Shown here: positions 1-8,742 of the stretch, one piece after another
Layout: each line of letters starts with the position of its first letter
Numbering within the stretch: position 1 is the stretch's first letter
Assembly (NCBI RefSeq): GCF_015240255.1
Contig: NZ_CP061205.1
Span: forward strand, 3,520,501-3,584,500
Length of the DNA: 64,000 nt
Direction: 5' to 3'
Origin: Kordiimonas pumila
GTDB lineage: Bacteria; Pseudomonadota; Alphaproteobacteria; Sphingomonadales; Kordiimonadaceae
Notes under the pieces: generated by a model
What the model was told of the DNA's origin: nothing
Databases searched by the model: none
Seen by the model: only the letters and a program-made list of their open reading frames with translations
Translations under genes and position numbers: made by a program

Positions 1-549
1 GACCTTCAGAATAACATTATAAAACGCGTTTTTGAAAAAAACCAAGCAGCCCTTCATGAACATTTTGGCCCGATGGAAGGCCTTTGGGCCTTCAAAGATC
101 CTCGCACTGTTACCACGTTACCCCTATGGCTAGACCTATTTAGCGATGCAAAAACTATTATTATACGGCGCAGCCCACTGGCATCAGCCAAGTCGCTTAC
201 ATCGCGCCATCTGGAGCTGATTGATAAGGGCATTTTTCCTGCACACAGAGATTTCAAGAAAGGGCGTATTCAGTTCACGCAGCGCTGTGCAACACTTAAC
301 GGCAGTATGGAGTTTGTTCTCGAACAACTGCACTTTATTCACAGCATGAAAAAGCAAGGCATCCTCAACAATTATATTGAAATGAGTTATGAAGAACTTA
401 CATCTGACCCTGTGCTGCATATAAGAGAAATTTCACGGTATCTCGATTTGCAGTTTAGTAAAAACCAGCTTTTTAATGCTGCAAGCCTTCCTCGCAATGT
501 TGACCTATCTAATTTTGAAACAGCCTTAAAGCACTACTTCGTAAAGTAA
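1..549 (+). CDS. Sulfotransferase-like protein, C-terminal part
   Basis: The reading frame is open from the first base of the window, so the gene begins upstream; only the last 182 codons are present. A KDPR motif (about 32 codons in) is followed by a beta-strand and IIIRRSPLASAKSL. This resembles the 3'-phosphate-binding R-x-P-x-x-x-x-S motif of PAPS-dependent sulfotransferases. The tail pattern YEEL-x-x-DP-x-x-x-I-x-x-x-L-x-L is also typical of that fold. Such enzymes move sulfate from PAPS to a carbohydrate or other acceptor. The acceptor cannot be inferred, and the N-terminal PAPS loop lies outside the window. Confidence 0.6.
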   Translation, partial: DLQNNIIKRVFEKNQAALHEHFGPMEGLWAFKDPRTVTTLPLWLDLFSDAKTIIIRRSPLASAKSLTSRHLELIDKGIFPAHRDFKKGRIQFTQRCATLNGSMEFVLEQLHFIHSMKKQGILNNYIEMSYEELTSDPVLHIREISRYLDLQFSKNQLFNAASLPRNVDLSNFETALKHYFVK

Positions 550-551
550 GT

Positions 552-1364
552 CTACAAAAACCGGCCAATAACATCTTTATATGACCGGCTTACTTTAAGT
601 TCCGTTCCTCCCTCCAGTTTTAAAAAGCATTCACCATTAGCGTGAGGACGCACCTCCTTTACCTTATCAAGATTGATAATGGTTGACCTGTGAACTCGTT
701 GAAACACTTTTGGGTCAAGGCGTTTTTCCATGGTTTTCATGGTTTCTCGCAAAATATGCGTTTTATCGCCCACATGAATGCACATATAATCCCCTGCGGC
801 ATCAATATAGCTAACATCCGCCACATCAATAATGGTGATACGCCCTCTATCCTTAATCCTCAGGTGTGGATCAAAACGAGCGCTTGGCATTTCTACAGGC
901 TTTTCAAGAATAGCGGTTAAGGCTTCAGAGGGTGGGTTATCCATCTTCTCAAGCAACTCCAGCAGCCGCGCATTCTGTTCTACGGCAGCGCGCTGTGAAA
1001 GCGCATCCCGTACCCGTTCAATGGCTTCCGCGAGCCGGTCTTCTTCCACCGGTTTTAAAAGATAATCAAGGGCATGAGCTTCAAAAGCATCAACGGCATA
1101 TTGATCATAAGCTGTTACAAAAATCACCAGTGGAATTTCTATTTCACCCACCAGCGAGCGCACAACAGAGAAACCATCAAACCCTGGCATTTGAATATCC
1201 AGAAAAACCAGGTCAGGCTTTTGTTCTTTAATAGCCTTTACCGCTTCGCGACCATTCGCACAGGTGCCTATAATAGTAATATCTTCGTGTACCTGAAGCC
1301 GAATTGAAAGCCCCCTTAGAGCAAGAGGTTCATCATCTATGAGTAATGTTTTGATAGCAGCCAT
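552..1364 (-). CDS. LytTR-family response regulator
   Basis: A 270-residue DNA-binding response regulator. The receiver domain (1-120) has acidic residues D10/D11, phospho-acceptor D56 in LVFLDIQMP, T84 and K104. A linker leads to a LytTR DNA-binding domain (about 170-268) with the typical HRSTIINLDKV segment. The frame extends upstream, but the ATG at 1364 is preferred because GGGAAAG sits just before it and the receiver begins there. It follows the sensor kinase gene by 26 bp on the same strand, so the two probably form one two-component system (AlgR/LytR type). Target genes are not evident. The gene nearly abuts the convergent sulfotransferase-like gene. Confidence 0.9.
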   Translation of the reverse strand: MAAIKTLLIDDEPLALRGLSIRLQVHEDITIIGTCANGREAVKAIKEQKPDLVFLDIQMPGFDGFSVVRSLVGEIEIPLVIFVTAYDQYAVDAFEAHALDYLLKPVEEDRLAEAIERVRDALSQRAAVEQNARLLELLEKMDNPPSEALTAILEKPVEMPSARFDPHLRIKDRGRITIIDVADVSYIDAAGDYMCIHVGDKTHILRETMKTMEKRLDPKVFQRVHRSTIINLDKVKEVRPHANGECFLKLEGGTELKVSRSYKDVIGRFL

Positions 1365-1390
1365 ATATCTTTCCCAAATCTGGTTAAATT

Positions 1391-2467
1391 TTAAGGCTGT
1401 TTTTTGCGTTCGCAAGGAATTTCAATAAAGATTCCAAGTCCGGTTGGCTCCAGATTGCGAATTTGAAGCTGATGATCGTCAGTATAAATCTGTTTTAGGC
1501 GTTCCTTGGTATTCACAATACCAACGCCAGACCCTGATTTGCTAACAATATGATCAGGATCTTCCATGCCTGGGCCACTATCAATTATTGAAATCAATAA
1601 TCGGTTATTTGCAATGGTGGCCTTCAGCCTGATCTGCCCACCATCAATAGACGGAGCAACGGCATACTTAATGGCATTCTCAATAAGAGGCTGTAAAATT
1701 AGGCTAGGGATAAGGGCATCTCGCGCCCGCTCATCAATATCAAAGTCCAGTATTAACCTGTCCTGAAAGCGCACCTTTTCTATGTCAAGATACAAGCCTA
1801 AAGCGTGGAGTTCCTGATCAAGTGTCACTCGCTGTGTCGGCTGGTTTACAAGTGTATAGCGCAAAAAACTTGAAAGCTTCGTGAGCATTCTATTGGCATC
1901 AACTTCTGACTTTTCTAGCACCAAGGTTGAAATCGCATTCAGTGTATTAAAAAGAAAATGCGGATTAAGTTGATATCGCAGCATTTTCAACTGTGCCTGA
2001 TGTGCCATTGCCGTTGCTTTCAGCGCACGCTCCTGCTGTATCTGAAAACCCCTGTAATAATGATATCCAAAATAAATGGCGGACCACGCAAATATCACCG
2101 TTGATTCAAACATGGCATTGCCCAATTTTTGTAGCCCTTGATAAGGCTCATCATTCGGAATTAAGAACGGCAAAATAGAGGTTTCAATGGCAGAAAAAAT
2201 AGCGCCAAGCGACGCACTGGCAGAAAAAACCGCAAGAATAATAAAGGGCTGGCTAAGGTTACGCACAGTCCGGTAAAAATAACGTAGCGCAATAGTAATC
2301 AAGAAGCCGACAAATGTTGTTACTAGTACAACTGGCAAATACTCCAAAAGTTGCCACCCTGCAATCATGCCGTGAAATGTACGCACCATGCCATAGCCGA
2401 TCCAGCCCCCCACTTGAAAAGTCCAGAAGGAGCGTTCCTTGCTATTAAAAAACCACGTCATGGTCAT
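1391..2467 (-). CDS. LytS/YehU-type membrane sensor histidine kinase
   Basis: A 358-residue inner-membrane sensor. About four hydrophobic segments (roughly 15-35, 42-65, 72-95 and 118-138) form a minimal sensor with no large periplasmic domain. A short coiled stretch follows, then the His_kinase (PF06580) block QLNPHFLFNTLNAIS with phospho-acceptor H170. An HATPase domain follows, with an N-box (LIENAIKYAV) and a G-box (GSGVGIVNTKERL). This architecture belongs to kinases that pair with LytTR regulators, and the regulator lies directly downstream. The signal is unknown. The gene opens with two close ATGs (MTM); the first is used here. Confidence 0.9.
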   Translation of the reverse strand: MTMTWFFNSKERSFWTFQVGGWIGYGMVRTFHGMIAGWQLLEYLPVVLVTTFVGFLITIALRYFYRTVRNLSQPFIILAVFSASASLGAIFSAIETSILPFLIPNDEPYQGLQKLGNAMFESTVIFAWSAIYFGYHYYRGFQIQQERALKATAMAHQAQLKMLRYQLNPHFLFNTLNAISTLVLEKSEVDANRMLTKLSSFLRYTLVNQPTQRVTLDQELHALGLYLDIEKVRFQDRLILDFDIDERARDALIPSLILQPLIENAIKYAVAPSIDGGQIRLKATIANNRLLISIIDSGPGMEDPDHIVSKSGSGVGIVNTKERLKQIYTDDHQLQIRNLEPTGLGIFIEIPCERKKQP

Positions 2468-2666
2468 AACTCTAACTCATTCAGAATAGGCCGCATCCAG
2501 TCTTGTCCTTACGACGAACAACAACTGCACACGTTCAATACCATCTTTCAGAAAGATTGATACTATCTAGCGCCCCTAGACCATGAAATATCAATGCGAC
2601 AAACCGAGTATACAACGCGGCAAGATGGGAAAAAGCACCGAAGGAAAGAATGTACTGGCCTAAACT

Positions 2667-3122
2667 TTATTCAGGCTGCTCGTCATCGTTACCTGTATCG
2701 GCATCTGAGGTGCCCCCATCCTTGGGTTTCTTTTCCCACTCTTCAAAATCACCAAGGCCGCAGCGGTTCCATGACTGACCAAAGCTATCAAGCACCGTAA
2801 TCAGATCAAAACGGCACAGTTGACCAATGCTGGTACTGTAAGAATATCTTTCTTCTACAGCGAGCCTACTGCATTTACGCGGTAAGCGGTTCACATAAGC
2901 AGTTTTACCAGGGGCTCTAAAAAATATTGTCTGATCATCAATGATAATAGAATCGCGTAACCGATTGAGGGAAACACAGCGGCGTGTTTTACCCGTTGGC
3001 ACATAGTCTTCCTCAAGCTTGGCAAGTCGCTTTTCTGACTTGCTCATCTCGGTATCATCAGTAATGGCCGCTCCGGTTATCAACACAGCAACCAAGAACG
3101 AAGATAATATTTTAACAATCAT
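2667..3122 (-). CDS. Small exported protein, DUF6491-like
   Basis: A 151-residue protein with an N-terminal hydrophobic signal-like segment (MIVKILSSFLVAVLITGAA), so probably periplasmic. The core has four cysteines and the pattern C-V-S-L-x-R-x-R-D-S-x-I-I-D-D-Q-T-I-F-F, then V-N-R-L-P-R-K-C. I recall this pattern from the DUF6491 family of small exported alphaproteobacterial proteins; that assignment is from memory. The C-terminal 25 residues are acidic and low-complexity. The start at 3122 is chosen over the longer frame because GGAA precedes it and it places the signal peptide first. Function unknown. Confidence 0.7.
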   Translation of the reverse strand: MIVKILSSFLVAVLITGAAITDDTEMSKSEKRLAKLEEDYVPTGKTRRCVSLNRLRDSIIIDDQTIFFRAPGKTAYVNRLPRKCSRLAVEERYSYSTSIGQLCRFDLITVLDSFGQSWNRCGLGDFEEWEKKPKDGGTSDADTGNDDEQPE

Positions 3123-3209
3123 TATACATATTCCTGTAGCCCAGACTGTCATAGTAAAGATGACTGCCTTAACAGACGCTGAACAACACTTATATTTAGA
3201 GAAGCAGGC

Positions 3210-3722
3210 TTACAATGTTTTTTCTAGCGCGCTTTGCATTAGAATTCGTAAATCAGCACCAAGCCTAGCCAACGCAATTTGCTCTTTTTTGCCAAGTCGC
3301 TCTAACGAATCATCAAATGCCAAGCCGTGTACTTGCGCAAGCTGCAATAAATAAGCAACAAAAGCATCTGCTCTTGCCCGCAGTATCCACCCAAAGGGTT
3401 TCTTGGGAGCAGCATTATCGCTACAGAATTGCTCAAACACCTCAATCATATGAGGTAAAAGCGCGGCACCAATATGCTTTAGACCAACACAAAAAGCCTC
3501 AAACGGTGGCAACTCATCAAGGCCTTCAACAACAGGTGTATCCTGCTGACAAGATGCAATCCTCTCGAGTTCTTTCACCATGGTTCCCAGTGTTTGATCC
3601 AACGTAACTGCCAGATCATCAGCCACTTCCTGCTCGGTCGGTGAAAGCAACGTTCTACCGCTTGCCTCTAAGCTGTGTAAGCTCGCGCTGACAAAGTCAA
3701 TGATGGTAGCCTGCTCGTTCAC
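3210..3722 (-). CDS. Hypothetical protein, helical
   Basis: A 170-residue soluble protein with no signal peptide or membrane segment, rich in Leu, Ala and Glu and predicted by eye to be nearly all helical. I do not recognise a family. A central segment (PFEAFCVGLKHIGAAL) and a Trp-containing stretch (KPFGWILRARADAFVAYLLQLA) look like buried helices. It lies 87 bp upstream of the DUF6491-like gene on the same strand and may share a transcript with it. The coding quality (steady codon use, no competing longer frame) supports a real gene, but no function can be proposed. Confidence 0.6.
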   Translation of the reverse strand: MNEQATIIDFVSASLHSLEASGRTLLSPTEQEVADDLAVTLDQTLGTMVKELERIASCQQDTPVVEGLDELPPFEAFCVGLKHIGAALLPHMIEVFEQFCSDNAAPKKPFGWILRARADAFVAYLLQLAQVHGLAFDDSLERLGKKEQIALARLGADLRILMQSALEKTL

Positions 3723-3915
3723 GATTGTTCCTTTTGATGTATGCGCTACCTATAGCGGTTGCCGAGACGAACAACAAACATCTTCTCATTTCCATTCATA
3801 CAGCGAAACAGTGCTCATACTCAACACTGGACACAAAGCTGTGTCGCTTTGACGCTGACCTTATATGCAACCTTAATACAAATGAGAATGAAAAAAAATT
3901 GCAGATTTCATGTTT

Positions 3916-3945
3916 TTGCGATTGATTATTAATTACAGGTATGTT
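3916..3945 (+). promoter_or_regulatory. Candidate sigma-70 promoter for the 3.95 kb RNA
   Basis: TTGCGA (3916-3921) and TATGTT (3940-3945) are separated by 18 bp. They lie in an AT-rich stretch about 7 nt before the structured region that ends at a plus-strand terminator. Each box matches consensus at about four of six positions. This is a pattern call only. Confidence 0.35.
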
Positions 3946-3951
3946 TTTATG

Positions 3952-4124
3952 CTGGTACAAGCATCGCAGTTCAAGGGGCGAGGCTTGTACGCCGAACCTG
4001 ACAGCGGCGTTAGATGGCGGGCCAATCCTGTTGGCCCTGGACGCCCGCCAGACCTTTTGTTCCTAAGGCAAAAGACAAGGCCGTTTTCCAACCAGCCATG
4101 GGTAGGAAAACGGCCTCACTTTTT
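3952..4124 (+). ncRNA. Candidate structured small RNA
   Basis: About 170 nt holding a run of perfect inverted repeats. These are 3955-3962/3983-3990 (8 bp), 3989-3994/4005-4010 (6 bp), 4015-4022/4043-4050 (8 bp) with the alternative 4019-4025/4031-4037 (7 bp), 4054-4059/4069-4074 (6 bp), and 4079-4089/4105-4115 (11 bp). The last is followed by a TTTTT run at 4120-4124. No convincing protein frame covers it; a 94-codon frame exists but looks random. A plausible promoter lies just upstream. It sits in the 468-bp gap between two minus-strand genes. I could not match it to 6S, SRP RNA, tmRNA, RNase P or a known riboswitch. It could also be a decayed repeat element. Confidence 0.45.
4079..4124 (+). 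terminator. Rho-independent terminator (plus strand)
   Basis: Perfect 11-bp stem GGCCGTTTTCC / GGAAAACGGCC with a 15-nt loop, then TCAC and five T. It is oriented to end plus-strand transcription. No plus-strand protein gene lies upstream for several kilobases, which argues that a short RNA is made here. Confidence 0.6.
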
Positions 4125-4141
4125 ACAACAATCTATATGCA

Positions 4142-4172
4142 ATAAAGGCCGCACACATGATACGGCCTTTAT
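4142..4172 (-). terminator. Terminator hairpin downstream of pntB
   Basis: Perfect 10-bp inverted repeat ATAAAGGCCG / CGGCCTTTAT with an 11-nt loop, starting about 20 bp past the pntB stop. The T-run is short and partly inside the stem. It is the natural end of the pnt operon transcript. Confidence 0.6.
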
Positions 4173-4190
4173 CCTTGAATGTATGCTATT

Positions 4191-5615
4191 CTAGTGTAGT
4201 GATTTCACAATCTCTTCCACCATTTTCTTCGCATCAGAGAAAAGCATCATGGTGTTATCGCGGAAGAACAATTCATTCTCAACACCCGCGTAACCACTAC
4301 CCATCGAGCGTTTGATAAACAGCACAGTACGCGCCTTTTCAACATCCAGAATTGGCATACCAAAAATCGGGCTGGCTGTATCTGTTTTTGCTGCCGGGTT
4401 TGTCACATCATTGGCGCCAATAACAAAAGCCACATCCGCCTGAGAAAACTCGCTATTGATATCTTCAAGCTCGAACACTTCATCATATGGCACATTGGCT
4501 TCTGCAAGCAGCACATTCATATGCCCAGGCATCCGGCCCGCAACAGGGTGAATAGCATAAGACACTTCAACACCTTCTGCCTTCAAGGTGTCTGCCATTT
4601 CTTTCAGGGCATGCTGCGCTTGTGCGACCGCCATACCGTACCCCGGTACAATGATAACCTTGCCTGCATTTTTCATAATGAAGGCTGCATCTTCCGCAGA
4701 CCCCTGCTTCACTGGTCGTGTTTCAGCACCGACACCACCAACAGCTGCGGCAGCATCACCGCCAAAGCCACCTAGAATAACAGAAATAAAGCTCCGGTTC
4801 ATACCCTTACACATAATGTAAGATAGGATAGCCCCTGATGAACCCACAAGCGCACCCGTAACGATTAGAGCCGTGTTAGCAAGCGTGAAACCAATGCCTG
4901 CCGCAGCCCAACCAGAATAGCTGTTCAGCATAGACACAACCACCGGCATATCAGCGCCGCCAATAGGAACAATAAGCAAAAAGCCGATCAGGAAGGCAAG
5001 CCCTGTCACAATCCAAAAGATACTAATCCCAGCAATCGCCGCTGATTGATCATTGCAAAACCATGCAATACCACCAACAATACCCACCGCAATTAGAATG
5101 TTTATCATGTGCCTACCCGGTAACATGATTGGCGCACCAGACATCAGGCCCTGTAATTTGGCAAAAGCGATGATGGAACCAGAGAATGTGATGGCACCAA
5201 TTGCAATACCCAGTGTCATTTCAATTTTTGATGCCATATGGATATGCCCTGCCATATCTGCAATACCAAAGGCAACCGGGTTCAGAAAGGCGCTGCCTGC
5301 CACAAACACAGCAGCAAGACCCACAAGGCTATGGAAGGCAGCTACAAGCTGTGGCATCGCCGTCATGGCTATTTTACGGGCAATGACAAAGCCTATACCA
5401 CCACCCACAACAATAGCGCCAATGATCCAATCATAAGACACAATCTCAGGGTTAAGAATAGTTGTAATCATCGCGATAGCCATACCGACCATGCCGTAAA
5501 TATTACCTTTACGGCTAGTAACAGGGCTCGAAAGGCCACGCAGTGACATAATGAAACAAACAGCAGCGACCAAATAAGCCACCGCCGTCATATCAACAAG
5601 GAATTGATCAGACAT
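4191..5615 (-). CDS. pntB: NAD(P) transhydrogenase subunit beta
   Basis: A 474-residue subunit of the proton-translocating transhydrogenase, which uses the proton-motive force to drive NADH + NADP+ to NAD+ + NADPH. The N-terminal half carries about eight or nine membrane helices (domain dII). The C-terminal roughly 180 residues form the NADP(H)-binding domain dIII, with the GYGMAVAQAQ fingerprint, the HPVAGRMPGHMNVLLAEA segment and the GANDVTNPAA loop. Length matches the family. It is third in the operon after pntAA and pntAB, 12 bp behind pntAB, and is followed by a hairpin terminator. Confidence 0.97.
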   Translation of the reverse strand: MSDQFLVDMTAVAYLVAAVCFIMSLRGLSSPVTSRKGNIYGMVGMAIAMITTILNPEIVSYDWIIGAIVVGGGIGFVIARKIAMTAMPQLVAAFHSLVGLAAVFVAGSAFLNPVAFGIADMAGHIHMASKIEMTLGIAIGAITFSGSIIAFAKLQGLMSGAPIMLPGRHMINILIAVGIVGGIAWFCNDQSAAIAGISIFWIVTGLAFLIGFLLIVPIGGADMPVVVSMLNSYSGWAAAGIGFTLANTALIVTGALVGSSGAILSYIMCKGMNRSFISVILGGFGGDAAAAVGGVGAETRPVKQGSAEDAAFIMKNAGKVIIVPGYGMAVAQAQHALKEMADTLKAEGVEVSYAIHPVAGRMPGHMNVLLAEANVPYDEVFELEDINSEFSQADVAFVIGANDVTNPAAKTDTASPIFGMPILDVEKARTVLFIKRSMGSGYAGVENELFFRDNTMMLFSDAKKMVEEIVKSLH

Positions 5616-5627
5616 GTTCGTGGCCCC

Positions 5628-5924
5628 CTATTTCTTTTTCTTATACATGGCCAGCATGCGGGCAGTAACCGCAAAACCACCAAATATATTAACGGAAGCA
5701 AGCGCAATTGCTATCGCTCCCAGAAGTTTTGAAATAGTAGCCCCTTCAGGGCCCGCTGCAATAAGGGCACCTACAATGATCACGCTGGATATAGCATTTG
5801 TCACAGCCATCAAAGGAGTATGAAGTGCAGGCGTTACCGACCAAACCACATAATAGCCAACAAAAATGGCCATTAAGAAAACACTGAACTGCTGAATAAA
5901 CGGATTTACAAGAATATCATGCAT
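5628..5924 (-). CDS. pntAB: NAD(P) transhydrogenase subunit alpha, membrane part
   Basis: A 98-residue protein with three or four membrane helices. It corresponds to the C-terminal membrane part of the alpha subunit, which is fused to the dI domain in E. coli PntA but separate in Rhodospirillum-type alphaproteobacteria. Recognisable core: FVGYYVVWSVTPALHTPLMAVTNAIS, followed by a helix ending in FGGFAVTARML. It supplies part of the proton channel domain dII together with PntB. It starts 1 bp after the pntAA stop and ends 12 bp before pntB, which suggests translational coupling. Confidence 0.95.
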   Translation of the reverse strand: MHDILVNPFIQQFSVFLMAIFVGYYVVWSVTPALHTPLMAVTNAISSVIIVGALIAAGPEGATISKLLGAIAIALASVNIFGGFAVTARMLAMYKKKK

Positions 5925-5925
5925 C

Positions 5926-7056
5926 TTACTGCCCCCCTGTCAGGCGTGGGTTCACAATCGCACCATCTTTAGTAATGAGCGATTCACGGACAATTTCATC
6001 TTCAAAGTCGATCTGGAGTGCGCCCTCTTTTACGTGGGGTGTAATATAATGCACCAAATTCCGAGCATACAGCGCAGAAGCATCAGACGCTAACCGCGAA
6101 GGCACATTTTTGTGGCCCACAATTGTCACGCCGTTCACTTCAACAACTTCGCCAGCCTTAGACAAAGCACAGTTACCGCCTGCTTCCACAGCCAAATCAA
6201 CAATCACGCTGCCCGGTTTCATGGACTTTACCATTTCCTCGGTAATCAGCACAGGTGCTGGGCGCCCCGGGATTAAGGCCGTCGTAATAGCAATATCCTG
6301 CTTGGCCAACGTTTCAGCAATAAGCTTCGCCTGTTTGGCTTTATACTCAGGGCTCATTTCTTTGGCATAACCACCAGCAGTTTCAGCGGCGGCTGTTTCT
6401 TCATCTTCAACCATAACGAATTTACCGCCAAGACTTTCCACCTGTTCTTTGGTGGCTGCACGAACGTCAGTGGCACTTACAATAGCACCAAGCCGCTTCG
6501 CTGTAGCAATAGCCTGCAGGCCAGCAACACCAACCCCCATGATCATAACTTTTGCCGGTGCAATTGTACCCGCAGCTGTCATCATCATTGGGAAACCACG
6601 GCCATAAACTGCCGCTGCATCCAGAACGGCTTTATAGCCAGCAAGATTAGATTGGCTAGAAAGTACATCCATAGACTGCGCCCGCGTGATACGTGGTACA
6701 AATTCCATGGCGACTGCCATAATGCCCGCATCAGCAAAAGCTTGCATGCGGTCTTTCTCAATGAAAGGATTTAGGCTGGACAGTAACAGCGCACCTTTTT
6801 TTGCTAGTTTCGCATCAGCAGCTTCCAGCCCCTGAATTGAAAAAATAACATCTGCTTCTTTGATTGCAGTTTTTAGATCAGGAGCAATTTTTGCACCAAC
6901 TGCTTCAAATGCAGAATCAGGGAGTGATGCTGCAATACCGGCACCAGCTTCAACTGTGACGGCAAATCCAAGCGCCGTTAGTTTTTTGACTGTTTCGGGT
7001 GATGCCGCTACACGCTTTTCAGCTTCGCGTCTTTCCCGAATAACCGCTAGTTTCAT
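5926..7056 (-). CDS. pntAA: NAD(P) transhydrogenase subunit alpha, NAD-binding part
   Basis: A 376-residue soluble domain dI, which binds NAD(H), related to alanine dehydrogenase. Features include the N-terminal IRERREAEKRVAASPETV segment and the Rossmann motif GVGVAGLQAIATAKRLGA followed by an acidic strand end (ATDVR). The QDIAITTALIPGRPAPVLITEEMV loop is also present. The separate pntAA, pntAB and pntB genes form the three-gene layout seen in Rhodospirillum rubrum and relatives. Start at 7056: the upstream region has AGGAAG close to the ATG. Transcription probably begins in the 7.06-7.3 kb gap, divergent from the NtrC-like gene. Confidence 0.96.
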   Translation of the reverse strand: MKLAVIRERREAEKRVAASPETVKKLTALGFAVTVEAGAGIAASLPDSAFEAVGAKIAPDLKTAIKEADVIFSIQGLEAADAKLAKKGALLLSSLNPFIEKDRMQAFADAGIMAVAMEFVPRITRAQSMDVLSSQSNLAGYKAVLDAAAVYGRGFPMMMTAAGTIAPAKVMIMGVGVAGLQAIATAKRLGAIVSATDVRAATKEQVESLGGKFVMVEDEETAAAETAGGYAKEMSPEYKAKQAKLIAETLAKQDIAITTALIPGRPAPVLITEEMVKSMKPGSVIVDLAVEAGGNCALSKAGEVVEVNGVTIVGHKNVPSRLASDASALYARNLVHYITPHVKEGALQIDFEDEIVRESLITKDGAIVNPRLTGGQ

Positions 7057-7305
7057 AGGAAGTCCTCCAAAAACGGTTAATGACTATTGTTTAACAGGCA
7101 AATCGGCACCAGAAACTTTTGATGGTTACGGTTCATGCCCCCCATGAGCCGTTCTAGCCTTGCGCAAGAAACTAGAGCAATTGTTTCTGTACGCAAGAAA
7201 ATATCCTTACTAGCTCTAAAAAGTTTCAGATAAACATTAGGTATCTTTTAACAAATGTCCCAATATGATACATATTGCGTACAATCGATTCGGGGTAGAT
7301 GTGGT

Positions 7306-8733
7306 ATGAATGAAAAACGCATACTTATTGTGGAAGATGAACTAACGCAGATTACCCTATTAGAGGGTATTATCAAAAAGGCAGGCTATTCTGTAGAAAC
7401 AGCCACCTCTGGCAAAATTGCAACACAGCGCATCTTAAATACCAACGCGCCTGCGCTTGATGTTATCCTCCTTGATCTCATGATGCCTGAAATGAATGGG
7501 ATTGAAGTACTGCAAGCGATTCGCCCATCCCTGCCAAACTTGCCTGTGATTATGTTAACCGCACATTCTTCCATCAGCACCGTGGTTGATGCCATGCGCG
7601 CAGGCGCAAATGACTTTATCGTAAAACCTGCCAGTGCAGAGCGTATCCGTACGGCGCTGGATGCAGCGATTAAAACCACGTCATTTGTGGGTGAAATAAC
7701 CGGCGTTTCAGATAAAGGCGGTTCCATTAATTTTGATAGCATGGTGGGTAAAAGTGCCGGTATTAAACACGCCATCAAACTCAGCAGAAAAGCGGCAACT
7801 GCAACCATTCCTGTGTTAATTGAGGGCGAATCCGGTGTTGGAAAGGAAGTTTTTGCACATGCAATCCATGCCGCCAGCGATAGGAAAAATAAGCCTTTTG
7901 TAGCTGTAAACTGTGGTGCCATTCCTGAAAACTTGGTTGAAAGCATCCTGTTCGGCCATGAAAAGGGGTCCTTCACCGGCGCCACAGAAAAACGGATCGG
8001 AAAATTTCAGGAAGCGCACGGTGGCACCCTGTTTTTGGATGAAGTGGGGGAGTTACCCCTTGATATTCAGGTAAAGCTACTGCGCGCTATACAGGAAAAA
8101 GAGATTGACCCTGTCGGCGGCAAGCAAAGCACACAGGTTGATATCAGGATTATATCTGCCACCAACCGTAATCTTGCAGAGCGTGTGTCAGATGGGGCCT
8201 TCCGGGAAGACTTGTTCTACCGGCTAAATGTATATCCAGTTTTATTACCTCCCTTGCGAAACAGAAAAGATGACATTCGTGATCTAGCCGAATACTTTCT
8301 CTCACAAATTTCTGAAATGGAAGGCCTGCCCAAATGCAGTCTATCTGAGGCTGCCGTCACCGCTATAATAGAATATGACTGGCCCGGTAATATCCGGCAG
8401 TTACAAAACGCCCTGTTTAGAGCCGTTATTCTAACTGATCATGAAACCCTGCAACCACAGGATTTTCCACATTTAATGATAGAAGGCAGCATACAGCCGT
8501 CAGCACCTGTAGCATTCCTACCCTCTACCGCCTTTAAAGGGCCACAAGAAGATGTGTATTTGTCTCTGCATAATACGGATGGGCATATACGGAACCTTGC
8601 CGACCTGGAAAAAGACATCATCAAAGCAGCCCTTGGTCGTTATGAAGGCAAAATGACAGAAGTCGCAAAAAGACTGAAAATTGGCAGGTCTACCCTGTAT
8701 AGAAAGCTGGAAGAATATGGTCTTGGTAAATAA
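7306..8733 (+). CDS. Sigma-54-dependent response regulator, NtrC family
   Basis: A 475-residue protein. The receiver domain (1-120) has D11, phospho-acceptor D57, T85 and K107. An AAA+ sigma-54 activation domain follows, with Walker A GESGVGKE, the sigma-54-contacting loop GSFTGA and Walker B GGTLFLDEVGE. A Fis-type HTH_8 helix-turn-helix ends the protein (VAKRLKIGRSTLYRKLEEYGL). The frame runs 17 codons further upstream, but the ATG at 7306 has GGGGTAG before it and starts the receiver. No histidine kinase gene is adjacent, so its partner is elsewhere. It ends 9 bp before murI, so the two may be co-transcribed. Target promoters are unknown. Confidence 0.93.
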   Translation: MNEKRILIVEDELTQITLLEGIIKKAGYSVETATSGKIATQRILNTNAPALDVILLDLMMPEMNGIEVLQAIRPSLPNLPVIMLTAHSSISTVVDAMRAGANDFIVKPASAERIRTALDAAIKTTSFVGEITGVSDKGGSINFDSMVGKSAGIKHAIKLSRKAATATIPVLIEGESGVGKEVFAHAIHAASDRKNKPFVAVNCGAIPENLVESILFGHEKGSFTGATEKRIGKFQEAHGGTLFLDEVGELPLDIQVKLLRAIQEKEIDPVGGKQSTQVDIRIISATNRNLAERVSDGAFREDLFYRLNVYPVLLPPLRNRKDDIRDLAEYFLSQISEMEGLPKCSLSEAAVTAIIEYDWPGNIRQLQNALFRAVILTDHETLQPQDFPHLMIEGSIQPSAPVAFLPSTAFKGPQEDVYLSLHNTDGHIRNLADLEKDIIKAALGRYEGKMTEVAKRLKIGRSTLYRKLEEYGLGK

Positions 8734-8742
8734 GGTACTTCT

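Noticed and set aside
4009-4015. GTTAGAT resembles the 3' core site of an integron attC.
   Set aside because: No matching RYYYAAC and no complementary inner arms lie upstream, and there is no cassette array or integrase. Chance match.
7057-7305. A sigma-54 promoter (GGCAC...TTTTG near 7104) for the NtrC-like gene.
   Set aside because: The -12 element lacks the GC pair and spacing is poor.
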